64,000 nucleotides of DNA from CAWFZT01 sp963820415 (GTDB lineage Bacteria; Chloroflexota; Anaerolineae; Anaerolineales; Anaerolineaceae), in assembly GCA_963820415.1 (NCBI GenBank), contig CAWFZT010000004.1, forward strand, positions 620,001-684,000, given 5' to 3'. The position numbers and the translations under genes were made by a program. Positions 1 to 8,056 of this stretch are shown here, one piece after another (the stretch's first letter is position 1; each line of letters opens with the position of its first letter). Below the pieces are notes generated by a model. It had not been told where the DNA came from, searched no databases, and saw only the letters and a list, made by a program, of their open reading frames with translations.

Positions 1-9
1 ACATTTATG

Positions 10-112
10 ATAGGCTCATTGGGAAGTTCCGAAGAAGGTCCCCGGATTTGGGGGTGTCATGACACTCCCAAATCCAGGAGTTCACCGCTGGGATTCCCAA
101 ATAACCATCCTG
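10..112. repeat. Hairpin repeat copy R1
   Basis: First copy of a dispersed palindromic repeat. The inner stem is GGATTTGGGGGTGTC paired with GACACTCCCAAATCC around 44-76. Outer arms are GGGAA near 20 and TTCCC near 94. The left flank TAGGCTCATTGGGAA recurs in other copies (10601-10690, 19689-19782, 62281-62360). It lies directly upstream of the ubiD operon. It codes for no protein and resembles a REP/MITE-type element. Confidence 0.75.
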
Positions 113-175
113 AAGATCCATAGGATTAGAGTGTGTTCGGTTATAATCAAAACAAACCTCTGCAGGGAGTTTATT

Positions 176-1639
176 TTGGCGTCGCAAGAATTAAGCCAGT
201 TTGTCGGCCTTTTGGAACAGCACCGGCAGTTGAAGCGAATTTCTGCCCCGGTTTCGCCTGAATTGGAAATCACCGAGATCTGTGACCGGGTTTGTAAAGG
301 CTCACCGGAAAGTAACCGGGCATTATTCTTTGAAAAACCGGCCGGTTACGATATCCCGGTTCTGATCAATGCCTTCGGCTGCGAAGAACGCATGGCGCTC
401 GCCCTGGGGGTAAGCCAGCTCGAGGAGCTCAACCAGCGCCTGGGCCAGCTCATTGACCTGCGATTGCCGGGTGGTGTAGTCCAGGCAGTTGGCAGGGGGC
501 GTGAGATCCTCGGCGCACTTTTATCCGCTGGGCTGCGGCCGCGCAAAGTGCGCAAAGCGCCTGTCCAGGAAGTTGTTCATAAGGAAGGCGCCGCACTGGA
601 TTTCTTGCCTATCCTGAAATGCTGGCCTAAAGATGGTGGGAAATTCATCACCCTGCCGCAGGTAGTTACCCGCAACCCCAGGTCAGGCGTACGCAATGTG
701 GGCATGTACCGGTTGCAGGTGGTCGACAGCCAGACCTTGTTGGTGCACTGGCAGCGCCACAAAGGCGGCGCCGAGCACGAAAGGCAGGCTAAAGCTTTTC
801 AGCAAGAAAAAATTCCGGCAGCGGTGGTGCTGGGCGGAGACCCGGCCTGCATATGGTGTGCCTCTGCGCCGATGCCTCCGGAGATTGATGAATATTTGCT
901 GGCGGGTTTCCTGGGCGGGGCGCCGATCGAATTTGTCAATTGTGTTTCGCAGCCGCTCGAAGTCCCGGCCAAAGCGGATATCGTCATCGAGGGGTATGTC
1001 GACCTGGCGGACTACCGGGCTGAGGGTCCTTTTGGCGACCATACCGGGTATTACACCCCGGTTGATCTGTTCCCGGCTTTTCATGTCACCGCCATCACAC
1101 ATCGCAAGTCGCCTATTTATCCTGCCACGGTCGTCGGCATCCCACCCATGGAAGATTACTGGATGGGGAAAGCCACCGAACGGTTTTTTCTCCCTCTTAT
1201 CCGTATTTTTATGCCAGAAGTGTTGGATATCCACATGCCGGCTGAGGGAGTGTTTCACAATCTGGTACTGGTCAGGATGCAGAAGCGCTTTCCCGGCCAT
1301 GCCCACAAAGTGATCCACGGTTTATGGGGGTTAGGTTTGTTGATGCTGGCCAAATGTATTGTGGTGGTGGATGAATGGGTGGATGTGCAGAACCTTTCGC
1401 AGGCCGCCTGGCAGGCTTTGGGAAACGTGGATTGGAATCGTGACATCCTGGTCAGCCAGGGACCGGTTGATCAACTCGATCATGCTTCTTACCAACCCTC
1501 CTTCGGCGGGAAAATTGGTATCGATGCCACAGCGAAATTGCCTGAGGAGGGTTATTCCCGCCAGTGGCCTGAAGTGGTAGCGATGACGCCGGAGGTGAAG
1601 CAACATATCAGCGATTTATGGAAGGACCTGGGATTGTAA
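176..1639 (+). CDS. UbiD-family decarboxylase, probably menaquinone (futalosine) pathway
   Basis: A 487-residue prenylated-FMN-dependent decarboxylase of the UbiD family, full length for the family (E. coli UbiD has 497). The N-terminus (FVGLLEQHRQLKRI, then ELEITEICDRV) and the EGPFGDHTGYYTPVD active-site block match UbiD proteins. In the futalosine route such an enzyme (MqnL type) would decarboxylate the prenylated aromatic ring intermediate. The start is taken as TTG at 176, with AGGGAG about 8 bases upstream. The open frame extends back to 59, but that part is the hairpin repeat. A TATAAT lies at 142-147. The stop TAA directly abuts the ATG of the next gene, and ubiA follows three genes later, supporting a quinone role. 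No UbiX (prFMN maker) is in the window. The exact substrate is inferred. Confidence 0.85.
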   Translation: MASQELSQFVGLLEQHRQLKRISAPVSPELEITEICDRVCKGSPESNRALFFEKPAGYDIPVLINAFGCEERMALALGVSQLEELNQRLGQLIDLRLPGGVVQAVGRGREILGALLSAGLRPRKVRKAPVQEVVHKEGAALDFLPILKCWPKDGGKFITLPQVVTRNPRSGVRNVGMYRLQVVDSQTLLVHWQRHKGGAEHERQAKAFQQEKIPAAVVLGGDPACIWCASAPMPPEIDEYLLAGFLGGAPIEFVNCVSQPLEVPAKADIVIEGYVDLADYRAEGPFGDHTGYYTPVDLFPAFHVTAITHRKSPIYPATVVGIPPMEDYWMGKATERFFLPLIRIFMPEVLDIHMPAEGVFHNLVLVRMQKRFPGHAHKVIHGLWGLGLLMLAKCIVVVDEWVDVQNLSQAAWQALGNVDWNRDILVSQGPVDQLDHASYQPSFGGKIGIDATAKLPEEGYSRQWPEVVAMTPEVKQHISDLWKDLGL

Positions 1640-2617
1640 ATGGGCAAAAACACGCTGCAGCGGTTCTTGTATTTGGTGGTGGGGTTGTTGATCTCCTGCA
1701 ACCTGTTCAGTGGATGCGTTTCTACCCCTGCGATTGATAAAACACCTGTGCGTATTGCCATGCTTCCGATCCTGGATACAATCCCGCTGTACCTGGCGCA
1801 AGATGCGGGATATTTTGCCGATGAGGGGATCAGCGTAGAGTTTATCCCGGTTGGCTCGGCAGCCGAAAGGGACCAGGTGATGGCCGCCGGGCGGGCGGAT
1901 GGGATGATCAATGACCTGGTGTCGGTGGTCCTCTATAACCGGCAAGGAATAACTGTGCAGGTTGTCCGTTTCATGCGCGTAGCCAGTAAAGAAGTACCGC
2001 TTTATCGGGTGTTGGCATCCGCAAAGGCGGGGATCAAGACGGCGGCTGACCTGGCCGGCGTACCCATTGGTATTTCGCAGGGTTCAATCATCGATTACGT
2101 CACCGATCAGCTATTACAATCCGAAGGTCTCTCTCCTGATGAGATCAAAACAGTCGCCGTACCGAACATCCCTGAGCGTATGGCGCTGCTGGGTTCAGGC
2201 GAGCTGAAAGCCGCTACCCTTCCTGAGCCTTTTGCCACCCTGGCTATCCAGAATGGGGCAGTGGTCATTACCGACGACAGGTCGCATCCTGAGTTTGGCA
2301 ACAGTGTGATTTCTTTCCATAAAACCTTTCTGGACCAGCATCCGGCAACCGTCAAGGGATTTCTAAAAGCAGTGGAACGGGCCATCACCGACATCAACGC
2401 CTCTCCCGAAAAAGGCCGGCCAATCTTAAGTAAATACAAGCTCGTGCCTCCCGACCTGGTGGCCGGTTACCCGGTGCCGGCCTTTCCAACCTCCAGCCTG
2501 CCGTCCGAGGCTCAATTCGATAGCGTAGCGCAGTGGGCCAGGCAAAAGGGACTGGTAGACCGGACCGTTCCATACGCTGGCTCGGTAATCGACAATTTCC
2601 TGGTTAAGCCTGAATGA
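1640..2617 (+). CDS. ABC transporter substrate-binding lipoprotein (NMT1/SsuA-like)
   Basis: A 325-residue periplasmic-binding-type protein. The N-terminus has a hydrophobic segment ending in a lipobox (LFSGC, Cys near residue 26), so it should be a membrane-anchored lipoprotein. The body (VRIAMLPILDTIPLYLAQDAGYF, shown here only in part as DTIPLYLAQDAGYF) is the typical start of NitT/TauT/THI5-like binding proteins, which recognise small anions, sulfonates or pyrimidines. The ATG directly follows the ubiD stop, and the ATPase and permease follow, so this is one importer. The ligand cannot be read from sequence. The position between ubiD and ubiA suggests something related to quinone or aromatic metabolism, which is inference only. 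Confidence 0.85.
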   Translation: MGKNTLQRFLYLVVGLLISCNLFSGCVSTPAIDKTPVRIAMLPILDTIPLYLAQDAGYFADEGISVEFIPVGSAAERDQVMAAGRADGMINDLVSVVLYNRQGITVQVVRFMRVASKEVPLYRVLASAKAGIKTAADLAGVPIGISQGSIIDYVTDQLLQSEGLSPDEIKTVAVPNIPERMALLGSGELKAATLPEPFATLAIQNGAVVITDDRSHPEFGNSVISFHKTFLDQHPATVKGFLKAVERAITDINASPEKGRPILSKYKLVPPDLVAGYPVPAFPTSSLPSEAQFDSVAQWARQKGLVDRTVPYAGSVIDNFLVKPE

Positions 2618-2630
2618 TCCGTCCGGCGCC

Positions 2631-3389
2631 ATGGTAAAGCTCGAGAAAGTCACTTTTTCATACCCCGGGGGTAAACCTATTTTCGACCAGTTTGATTGGG
2701 AGATCGGCAGGGCTCAATCCTGGGCGGTGTTAGGACACTCCGGCTGTGGCAAAACCACCTTACTTTGCCTTTTGGCCGGGTTGATCCTACCTCAGTCGGG
2801 CAGCGTTATCATCGATGGGCAGGTTCTGACCCGTCCGCGGCCGCAGACCGGGCTGATACTGCAGGATTATGGCCTGCTGCCATGGGCAACCGTGATTCAA
2901 AATGTCAACCTGGGTCTGCAAGTGCGTGATTTCTATGGACCGGATGGCAAGCATTCTCCAATTGTCGCCACACCCTCTCAGCCGCCAGATTTCTGGCTGC
3001 GCCGTCTGGGTATCGCGGATGTGGCGAGTCAATATCCTGGGCAATTGTCAGGCGGTCAGCGCCAGCGGACGGCTATCGCCCGCACATTGGCGCTGCAGCC
3101 AGACCTGCTGTTGATGGATGAGCCGTTTTCATCGCTCGATCCTGTCACCTGCAATGATTTGCAGGCTTTGACTCTCCAGCTCTGGCGCGAAGCACGTTTT
3201 ACATTCGTAGTGGTTACGCATGCGATTGAAGAAGCGGTGAGAATGGGCCAATCGATCATGATCCTGGATCCGGCTGGCCGGCAAATGGGTCAGATTGTCA
3301 ACCCCTTGTTCGGTGAACCGGTAGATCGGGATAGTCTTGTCTACCGCCAGCTTTTCGACGAGCTGCAGATACGATTGGGGGCGGTGTGA
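2631..3389 (+). CDS. ABC transporter ATP-binding protein (NitT/TauT type)
   Basis: A 252-residue nucleotide-binding subunit. Walker A is GHSGCGKTT near residue 36, the signature is LSGGQRQRTAIARTLA, and Walker B is LLLMDEP. The H-loop is in VVVTHAIEEAV, as in SsuB/TauB/NrtD proteins. It follows the binding protein by 13 bases and overlaps the permease start by 4 bases (GTGTGA at 3384-3389), indicating coupled translation. It would energise import by the flanking subunits. Confidence 0.9.
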   Translation: MVKLEKVTFSYPGGKPIFDQFDWEIGRAQSWAVLGHSGCGKTTLLCLLAGLILPQSGSVIIDGQVLTRPRPQTGLILQDYGLLPWATVIQNVNLGLQVRDFYGPDGKHSPIVATPSQPPDFWLRRLGIADVASQYPGQLSGGQRQRTAIARTLALQPDLLLMDEPFSSLDPVTCNDLQALTLQLWREARFTFVVVTHAIEEAVRMGQSIMILDPAGRQMGQIVNPLFGEPVDRDSLVYRQLFDELQIRLGAV

Positions 3390-4150
3390 AGCGTGGGAAC
3401 GTCTTCACTGCTCTGCTAGCCTTGCTGTTGCTGTGGCAGGGATTGGCTATGCTGTTGAACCAGCCAGTTTTGCCCACTCCCTTGACCGTGATGGTGGTGT
3501 TGGCCGGAGAGCTTGGCCGTGGGGAGTTGCCGCTGCATTTCCTGGCCAGTTTGTGGCGCGTTGTGGCCAGTATGCTCCTGTCAGTGCTGCTGGCTGCCCC
3601 AGCCGGGCTGGTCCTGGGACAATCCCCGCGCTTGAACCGTATTTTTTACCCGTTTATTTACTGGCTGTATCCTGTCCCCAAAGTAGTGCTGGTGCCGGTG
3701 GTGCTGCTATTCCTGGGAATTGGCGACTTGGCCAAGATTGTGATCATATTCCTGATCCTATTCTTTCAAATCCTGGTGCTGGTGCGCGACCAGGCGGCTG
3801 CGCTGCGTCCCGAGCTGATCCAGAGCGTGCGCAGCCTGGGCGCTGGCCGCCGGGCATTGTTCCGCTTTGTGTATCTCCCGGCCAGCTTGCCGGCAATCCT
3901 GACCGCTCTGCGCCAATCCGTTGGGACGGCGGTGGCAGTGCTGTACATTGCCGAACTGTTCGCTACCCGGTATGGACTGGGTTATTACATTTTCCTGAAT
4001 GGAAGTACGCTGTTGAATTATCCCGCCATGTATGCCGGGATAGTTTTGATGAGTCTGCTAGGGATGATGCTATATTTCGGCGTGGATGGCCTGCAACGCT
4101 GGCTGTGTCCCTGGTTGAGAGCCGGTCAGCCAGAAGGAAGCCAGCATTGA
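3386..4150 (+). CDS. ABC transporter permease (NitT/TauT type)
   Basis: A 254-residue hydrophobic protein with about six membrane segments and the EAA-type cytoplasmic loop (IQSVRSLGAGRRALFRFVYLP, cited here as SVRSLGAGRRALFRFVYLP). This is the membrane subunit of the SsuC/TauC class. It begins at GTG 3386, overlapping the ATPase gene by 4 bases. Its stop overlaps the likely TTG start of ubiA at 4147. The tight packing indicates a single transcript from ubiD through ubiA. A longer frame that also crosses this stretch is an artefact of ubiA being open upstream. Confidence 0.88.
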   Translation: MKRGNVFTALLALLLLWQGLAMLLNQPVLPTPLTVMVVLAGELGRGELPLHFLASLWRVVASMLLSVLLAAPAGLVLGQSPRLNRIFYPFIYWLYPVPKVVLVPVVLLFLGIGDLAKIVIIFLILFFQILVLVRDQAAALRPELIQSVRSLGAGRRALFRFVYLPASLPAILTALRQSVGTAVAVLYIAELFATRYGLGYYIFLNGSTLLNYPAMYAGIVLMSLLGMMLYFGVDGLQRWLCPWLRAGQPEGSQH

Positions 4151-5007
4151 AATCGGTAAAAGCTTTCCTGGATCTGATTAAATTTGAACATACAATCTTT
4201 GCCTTACCGTTTGCTTACCTGGGCATGCTGGTCGGAGCAAACGGTTGGCCTGGCTGGAGCAAATTTCTGTGGATCACCTTTGCCATGGCAGCCGCCCGGA
4301 CTTTAGCCATGGCCTTAAACCGCATTCTCGACCGCAGACTGGATGCGGTGAATCCGCGTACTGCCCAACGTCCACTGGTCACCGGGTCGATTTCTATGCG
4401 GACGGCCTGGACCGGTACTTTCCTCTCCGCAGCTTGTCTGGTGCTGGCTGCCGGGATGCTGGGACCACTGCCACTCCGCCTTCTGCCTGTTGCTTTGATT
4501 TTTTTGGTAGGTTATTCATACGCCAAGCGCTTCACAGAATTCTCGCATTTCATCCTGGGTTTCACAGATGGCCTGGCCCCGGTAGGAGCCTGGGTAGCGG
4601 TGCGTGGATCGCTGTTTACCTGGCAGGATTTTCCCGCCTGGCTGTTCCTGGCGATAGTGACATTATGGATCGGTGGCTTTGACTTGTTGTATGCCTGCCA
4701 GGATGTAACCCACGACCGGCAATTAAACCTTTACGCTATCCCCGCCCGGCGTGGTATTCTTTATGCATTACATCTATCCACACTCAGCCATGTAGTGACG
4801 ACAACCTTGCTCGTCCTTCTGGGTTACCTGTTGGGTTTTGGCTGGTTTTACTGGTTGGCATTGCTGGTGGTTGCCTCCCTGTTGGTGTGGGAACACCGCC
4901 TGGTCACACCGGCGGACCTTTCGAAAATCAACCTTGCTTTTTTTACCGTGAACAGTTTGATTGCAGTAGTCCTTTTTTTGGGCGTGCTGGCTCAATATAT
5001 CTTTTGA
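4147..5007 (+). CDS. UbiA-family prenyltransferase (4-hydroxybenzoate type, MqnP-like)
   Basis: A 286-residue integral membrane prenyltransferase that attaches a polyprenyl chain to an aromatic acid. It shows both Asp-rich motifs: NRILDRRLDAVNPRTAQRPL near residue 60 and YACQDVTHDRQLN near residue 185, which bind the prenyl diphosphate through Mg2+. Eight to nine hydrophobic segments are visible. TTG at 4147 is chosen because it overlaps the permease stop and gives the usual start KSVKAFLDLIKFEHTIFALP. Together with ubiD upstream it would give two consecutive steps of futalosine-type menaquinone synthesis. GNAT follows after 8 bases. Confidence 0.87.
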   Translation: MKSVKAFLDLIKFEHTIFALPFAYLGMLVGANGWPGWSKFLWITFAMAAARTLAMALNRILDRRLDAVNPRTAQRPLVTGSISMRTAWTGTFLSAACLVLAAGMLGPLPLRLLPVALIFLVGYSYAKRFTEFSHFILGFTDGLAPVGAWVAVRGSLFTWQDFPAWLFLAIVTLWIGGFDLLYACQDVTHDRQLNLYAIPARRGILYALHLSTLSHVVTTTLLVLLGYLLGFGWFYWLALLVVASLLVWEHRLVTPADLSKINLAFFTVNSLIAVVLFLGVLAQYIF

Positions 5008-5094
5008 GGGAAAGCATGGCAGAATATTCCATCCGGTCTTTGGTTGATTCTGATCGTGAATGGGTAGGTCAGCGTATACAGCAGAATTGGGGTG

Positions 5095-5109
5095 CCCAGA
5101 TAGTGGTTG
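5095..5109. repeat. Target site duplication, left copy (15 bp)
   Basis: CCCAGATAGTGGTTG at the left IS boundary is repeated exactly at 6505-6519. It directly precedes the TGTTAAACC end of the element. Confidence 0.9.
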
Positions 5110-6504
5110 TGTTAAACCAAAGTAGAAATGTCCCCTTTCACCAAAGTTAAAATGTCCCCTAGGAAAGGGACAAGAAAGTGGACAAACTATACACGATGAA
5201 CGAGAAAGAAATCAAACGGTTAGGGATCATGACCCAACTTGAGAAGAAACAGGTTGGCCAACAGAAAGCTGCCGAACAATTAGGGATCAGTGTACGGCAG
5301 GTGAAACGGCTAAAGCGGGCCTATCAGGCAGATGGGGCAGCGGGATTGATCCACAAAAGCCGGGGCAAACCGAGCCACAACCAGCTCGACCCGGAAATGA
5401 AGCAGAAGGCCCTGGACCTCATTTTGGAACGATATCGGGATTTTGGGCCGACCCTGGCCAGGGAGAAGTTAGTGGAAGTGCACGGATTGCGGATTTCGGA
5501 TGAGCGAGTGCGCCAACTGATGCTGGCCGAAGGGATCTGGAAACCGAGGCGGAAACGTAAACTGCAGGTATTTCAAATGCGTCAGCGGCGAGCCTGTTTT
5601 GGCGAACTGGTGCAGATGGATGGCTCAGACTACCACTGGTTTGAAGAGCGGGGACCACGCTGCACGTTGTTGGTATTTGTGGATGATGCCACAGGAAAGC
5701 TGGTGGAATTGTGGTTTGTGGAGCATGAGAGCTTCTTTGGGTACTGTGAGGCTGCCAGGCACTATTTTGAGCGCTACGGCAAGCCAGGAGCGTTTTACAG
5801 CGATAAACATGGCATCTTTCACCTCAATACCCCCAAACTGACCCCTGGAGACGGCCTGACAGACTTCGGCAGAGCCATGCAGGAACTGGGGGTTCAGATC
5901 ATCTGTGCCAATACCCCTCAGGCCAAAGGCCGGGTCGAACGCACCAACCAGACCCTGCAAGACCGCCTGACGAAGGAACTGAGACTGCTTGGCATCTCAA
6001 CCCCCAAAGAAGCCAATCGTTGGCTGCCTGAGTTCATGGAGGAGTATAACCAGCGTTTTGCCACAACTCCCCGCAGCAACCTCAATGCTCATCGGCCCCT
6101 GACAACGACGGACAACCTCGACTGGATCTTGGTCCGGAAGACCCCCCGCATCCTTTCCAAGAACTTGACCCTCCAGTATCTCAAGACGATTTATCAAATC
6201 CAGGTGGACCGCCCTTCCTACGCCATGCGTAAAGCCCCGGTGACCGTTTTGGAGAACCCTCAAGGTGAGGTCACCATCTTGTACAAGAATAAATCCCTCC
6301 CGTTCAGCGTGTTTTATCAGCAACAAAAACAAGCAGAAGTGGTATCATCCAAATCGATTGATCTTGCCCTGAGCAATGCTTCCTATGCCCATAAACCAGC
6401 CCCCGATCATCCCTGGCGTCGACCCTGGAAAGACAAGAAGGTCCCCTCAGATGGGGACATTCTTACTTTGTCAAAATAGGTGACATTTTAACTTTGGGCT
6501 AACA
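5110..6504 (+). mobile_element. Complete IS element (IS1202/ISNCY-like), 1395 bp
   Basis: The ends are imperfect inverted repeats starting TGTTAAACCAAAGTAGAAAT on the left and, read inward on the other strand, TGTTAGCCCAAAGTTAAAAT on the right (TGT...ACA). Each end also carries a second copy of the roughly 20-bp motif ACCAAAGTTAAAATGTCCCC: 5116-5135 and 5140-5159 on the left; 6453-6470 and 6479-6499, inverted, on the right. These are probably paired transposase binding sites. One transposase gene fills the interior. A 15-bp target duplication flanks it. Family assignment rests on the transposase type and the long duplication, from memory of related elements. Confidence 0.88.
5178..6479 (+). 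CDS. DDE transposase (integrase-core, ISNCY/IS1202-like)
   Basis: A 433-residue transposase. The N-terminus is a helix-turn-helix (AAEQLGISVRQVKRLKRAYQ, residues about 28-48) followed by a second DNA-binding segment. The integrase core shows the first Asp in ELVQMDGSDYHWFE, the second Asp in AFYSDKHGIFH, and the Glu in QAKGRVERTNQTLQDRL, so the DDE triad is intact and the enzyme could be active. The spacing and the FYSDKHG and GPTLAREKL motifs are those of ISNCY-type integrase-core transposases rather than IS3. GTG or ATG codons near 5178 could start it, and AGGAAAGGGA upstream provides a ribosome site. Confidence 0.88.
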   Translation: MDKLYTMNEKEIKRLGIMTQLEKKQVGQQKAAEQLGISVRQVKRLKRAYQADGAAGLIHKSRGKPSHNQLDPEMKQKALDLILERYRDFGPTLAREKLVEVHGLRISDERVRQLMLAEGIWKPRRKRKLQVFQMRQRRACFGELVQMDGSDYHWFEERGPRCTLLVFVDDATGKLVELWFVEHESFFGYCEAARHYFERYGKPGAFYSDKHGIFHLNTPKLTPGDGLTDFGRAMQELGVQIICANTPQAKGRVERTNQTLQDRLTKELRLLGISTPKEANRWLPEFMEEYNQRFATTPRSNLNAHRPLTTTDNLDWILVRKTPRILSKNLTLQYLKTIYQIQVDRPSYAMRKAPVTVLENPQGEVTILYKNKSLPFSVFYQQQKQAEVVSSKSIDLALSNASYAHKPAPDHPWRRPWKDKKVPSDGDILTLSK

Positions 6505-6519
6505 CCCAGATAGTGGTTG
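6505..6519. repeat. Target site duplication, right copy (15 bp)
   Basis: An exact copy of 5095-5109 that immediately follows the ACA right end of the IS. Confidence 0.9.
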
Positions 6520-6938
6520 TGCACGGTATTGTCTATCATCCGGCTGATCTGCCCGGTTTCCTGGCGCTTTACCACGGAGGGCCGGTTGCCCTGGCAACTT
6601 TTCACCTCGAAGGCGAAACCTGTGAGCTGGTCAGCCTGGATTGTGACGTGCAAGGAATTGGTATAGGAACGGCTCTGGTGGCTGCCGTACTTCAGGCAGC
6701 TAAAAAAGCTGGCTGCCGGCGGGTATGGCTGGTGACGACCAACGACAATCTACACGCCCTGGGGTTTTATCAGAAACGTGGGTTTCATCTGGTAGCTGTC
6801 CACCCTGAGGCAGTTACCGAAGCCCGCAAGCAAAAACCTTCCATCCCCATGATTGGCGAAAATGGTATTCCTATTCGTGATGAAATTGTTCTTGAAATAA
6901 CGATCGAGTAAGGTAATAGACTCGGAATTTGGCTCATC

Positions 6939-6980
6939 GGGAATTGCCGTGCGGAACTGAGTTCTTCCACAGGAAATCCC
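6939..6980. repeat. Hairpin repeat copy R5 (short, outer arms only)
   Basis: GGGAATTGCCGTG (6939-6951) pairs imperfectly with CCACAGGAAATCCC (6967-6980). These are the outer arms of the same repeat family, and the leading GGCTCATC is also shared. The long inner palindrome is missing. It lies between the GNAT gene and the convergent lipoprotein gene. Confidence 0.55.
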
Positions 6981-6995
6981 AAAGGTCCAGGTTTA

Positions 6996-8042
6996 TCAAG
7001 GTTGCAGATCAAGCAAGAGACTGTAAAGGGCAATATTGCCGGGGATGCGATTGTCACTTTCCTGGCGCAACGACAATCGCACCCGTTTTTCATCTTTTAT
7101 TGAATAGGGGATGTCAATTTCAAAAGGGGTGTGGCTCAAATTCCCGGTAGGAGGAGGGATTTGCAGCTCGGCGCTTGCGACGACATTTTTCCGTTCGTCG
7201 ATCAATTCGACCACCAACGGTTTATTACTGAGTGGTTTTGCCAGGCCAATCAAGTGGACCACGCCTCCGCTGATTGTGTCGCCAAAACGAGGCCAGCGCA
7301 CCAGGTAAGGTTCTTGTTGGAATGTGGGAGCATTCACCTCGCTTTCTCCCAATGAAAGGAGAAACAGGTCCACCGAGGTAAGAGTGATCAACCGCCCGGA
7401 CTTATCTTTGATGTACATCACCAGCCGCGCTGATTCGGCCACGGCATTGATCTGGAAATTGATCTTGGGAGTGATAATAACATTCTGCTCGGGGTTATAT
7501 CTAAGATTGACCTCAACGTGGTTGATGATCCGGCCATCTTCGCCTAACAGGTCAAAATATACATTCCCGTCATCACCGGGGGTTACCATAGCCTCGACTT
7601 TAATTGGAGAGGAAATTTCTGAAAGCGGGCCAGGCCGAATTAAACGTAAGGAGGCGAGCGGGGGCGTAGGGGTCGAGGTGATCGTCGGGGTAAAGGTGGC
7701 GGTTGGAGTGCGAGTAGGTGTAGGTCCCAGGCTGGGCGTAAATACTTTGGTTGGCCAGGCGGTCAGCGTGGCGCTGTCGGTGGCTGGTAAATTACTGGCA
7801 GGCGGTTCCTGGCTGGCAGTGCCGGTTTCGGTTGTGGAGCTTACCACTGCCACAGCGTTGGGCTGAGCCGTTTGGGATGCAGTCGGTGTTTTTTGCGGAA
7901 TTGTCGGCGAGGAGAGCCGGCTGGCGGTTCCAGGCACTTTGAACGCCTGGCAAGCTGCCAGGCAAATAAAAAGGCCAATACCTGCATTGACCAGCAGGAT
8001 GGTTCTCTTTATAGAACTGCCATTGGATCGGAGGGATATCAT
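6996..8042 (-). CDS. Lipoprotein with Pro/Thr linker and Ig-like C-terminal domain
   Basis: A 348-residue exported lipoprotein. The N-terminal hydrophobic segment ends at a lipobox (CLAAC, near residue 30). Residues about 45-130 form a low-complexity Thr/Pro/Ser linker with TPTRTPTATFTPTITSTPTP. Two beta-rich regions follow; the last, from about residue 245 (PYLVRWPRFGDTISGGVVHL), resembles Gmad2-type Ig-like domains. No catalytic motif is seen. The function is unknown, presumably at the cell surface. A TATAAT-like box inside the end of the upstream carboxypeptidase gene would give only a very short leader. Confidence 0.7.
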   Translation of the reverse strand: MISLRSNGSSIKRTILLVNAGIGLFICLAACQAFKVPGTASRLSSPTIPQKTPTASQTAQPNAVAVVSSTTETGTASQEPPASNLPATDSATLTAWPTKVFTPSLGPTPTRTPTATFTPTITSTPTPPLASLRLIRPGPLSEISSPIKVEAMVTPGDDGNVYFDLLGEDGRIINHVEVNLRYNPEQNVIITPKINFQINAVAESARLVMYIKDKSGRLITLTSVDLFLLSLGESEVNAPTFQQEPYLVRWPRFGDTISGGVVHLIGLAKPLSNKPLVVELIDERKNVVASAELQIPPPTGNLSHTPFEIDIPYSIKDEKRVRLSLRQESDNRIPGNIALYSLLLDLQP

Positions 8043-8056
8043 CGGAATGTGCTTTA

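Larger units (their letters stand above)
5016..6911 (+). pseudogene. GNAT acetyltransferase gene split by an IS element
   Basis: The left part, 5016-5109 (MAEYSIRSLVDSDREW, start ATG with GAGGG upstream), and the right part, 6520-6911, encode one protein once the IS and one copy of the 15-bp target duplication are removed. The rejoined frame reads AQIVVVHGIVYHP across the junction and gives about 161 residues. The acetyl-CoA loop DVQGIGIGTALV and the GFYQKRGFHL end are typical of GNAT N-acetyltransferases. No other lesion is visible, so the insertion looks recent. It is the last gene of the ubiD-ubiA run. The acetyl acceptor is unknown. Confidence 0.88.

Noticed and set aside
683..1318. A 211-codon minus-strand open frame inside ubiD
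   Set aside because: It is fully antisense to a strongly conserved decarboxylase, has no recognisable domain or ribosome site, and reflects codon bias.
3337..4146. Upstream extension of the ubiA frame through the permease gene
   Set aside because: The permease is a better protein in its own frame, and ubiA-family proteins begin at KSVKAFLDLI.
5116..5159. Tandem ACCAAAGT...ATGTCCCC units as a CRISPR-like array
   Set aside because: Only two units, 4-base gap, and matched inverted units at the other IS end; they are IS terminal repeats.
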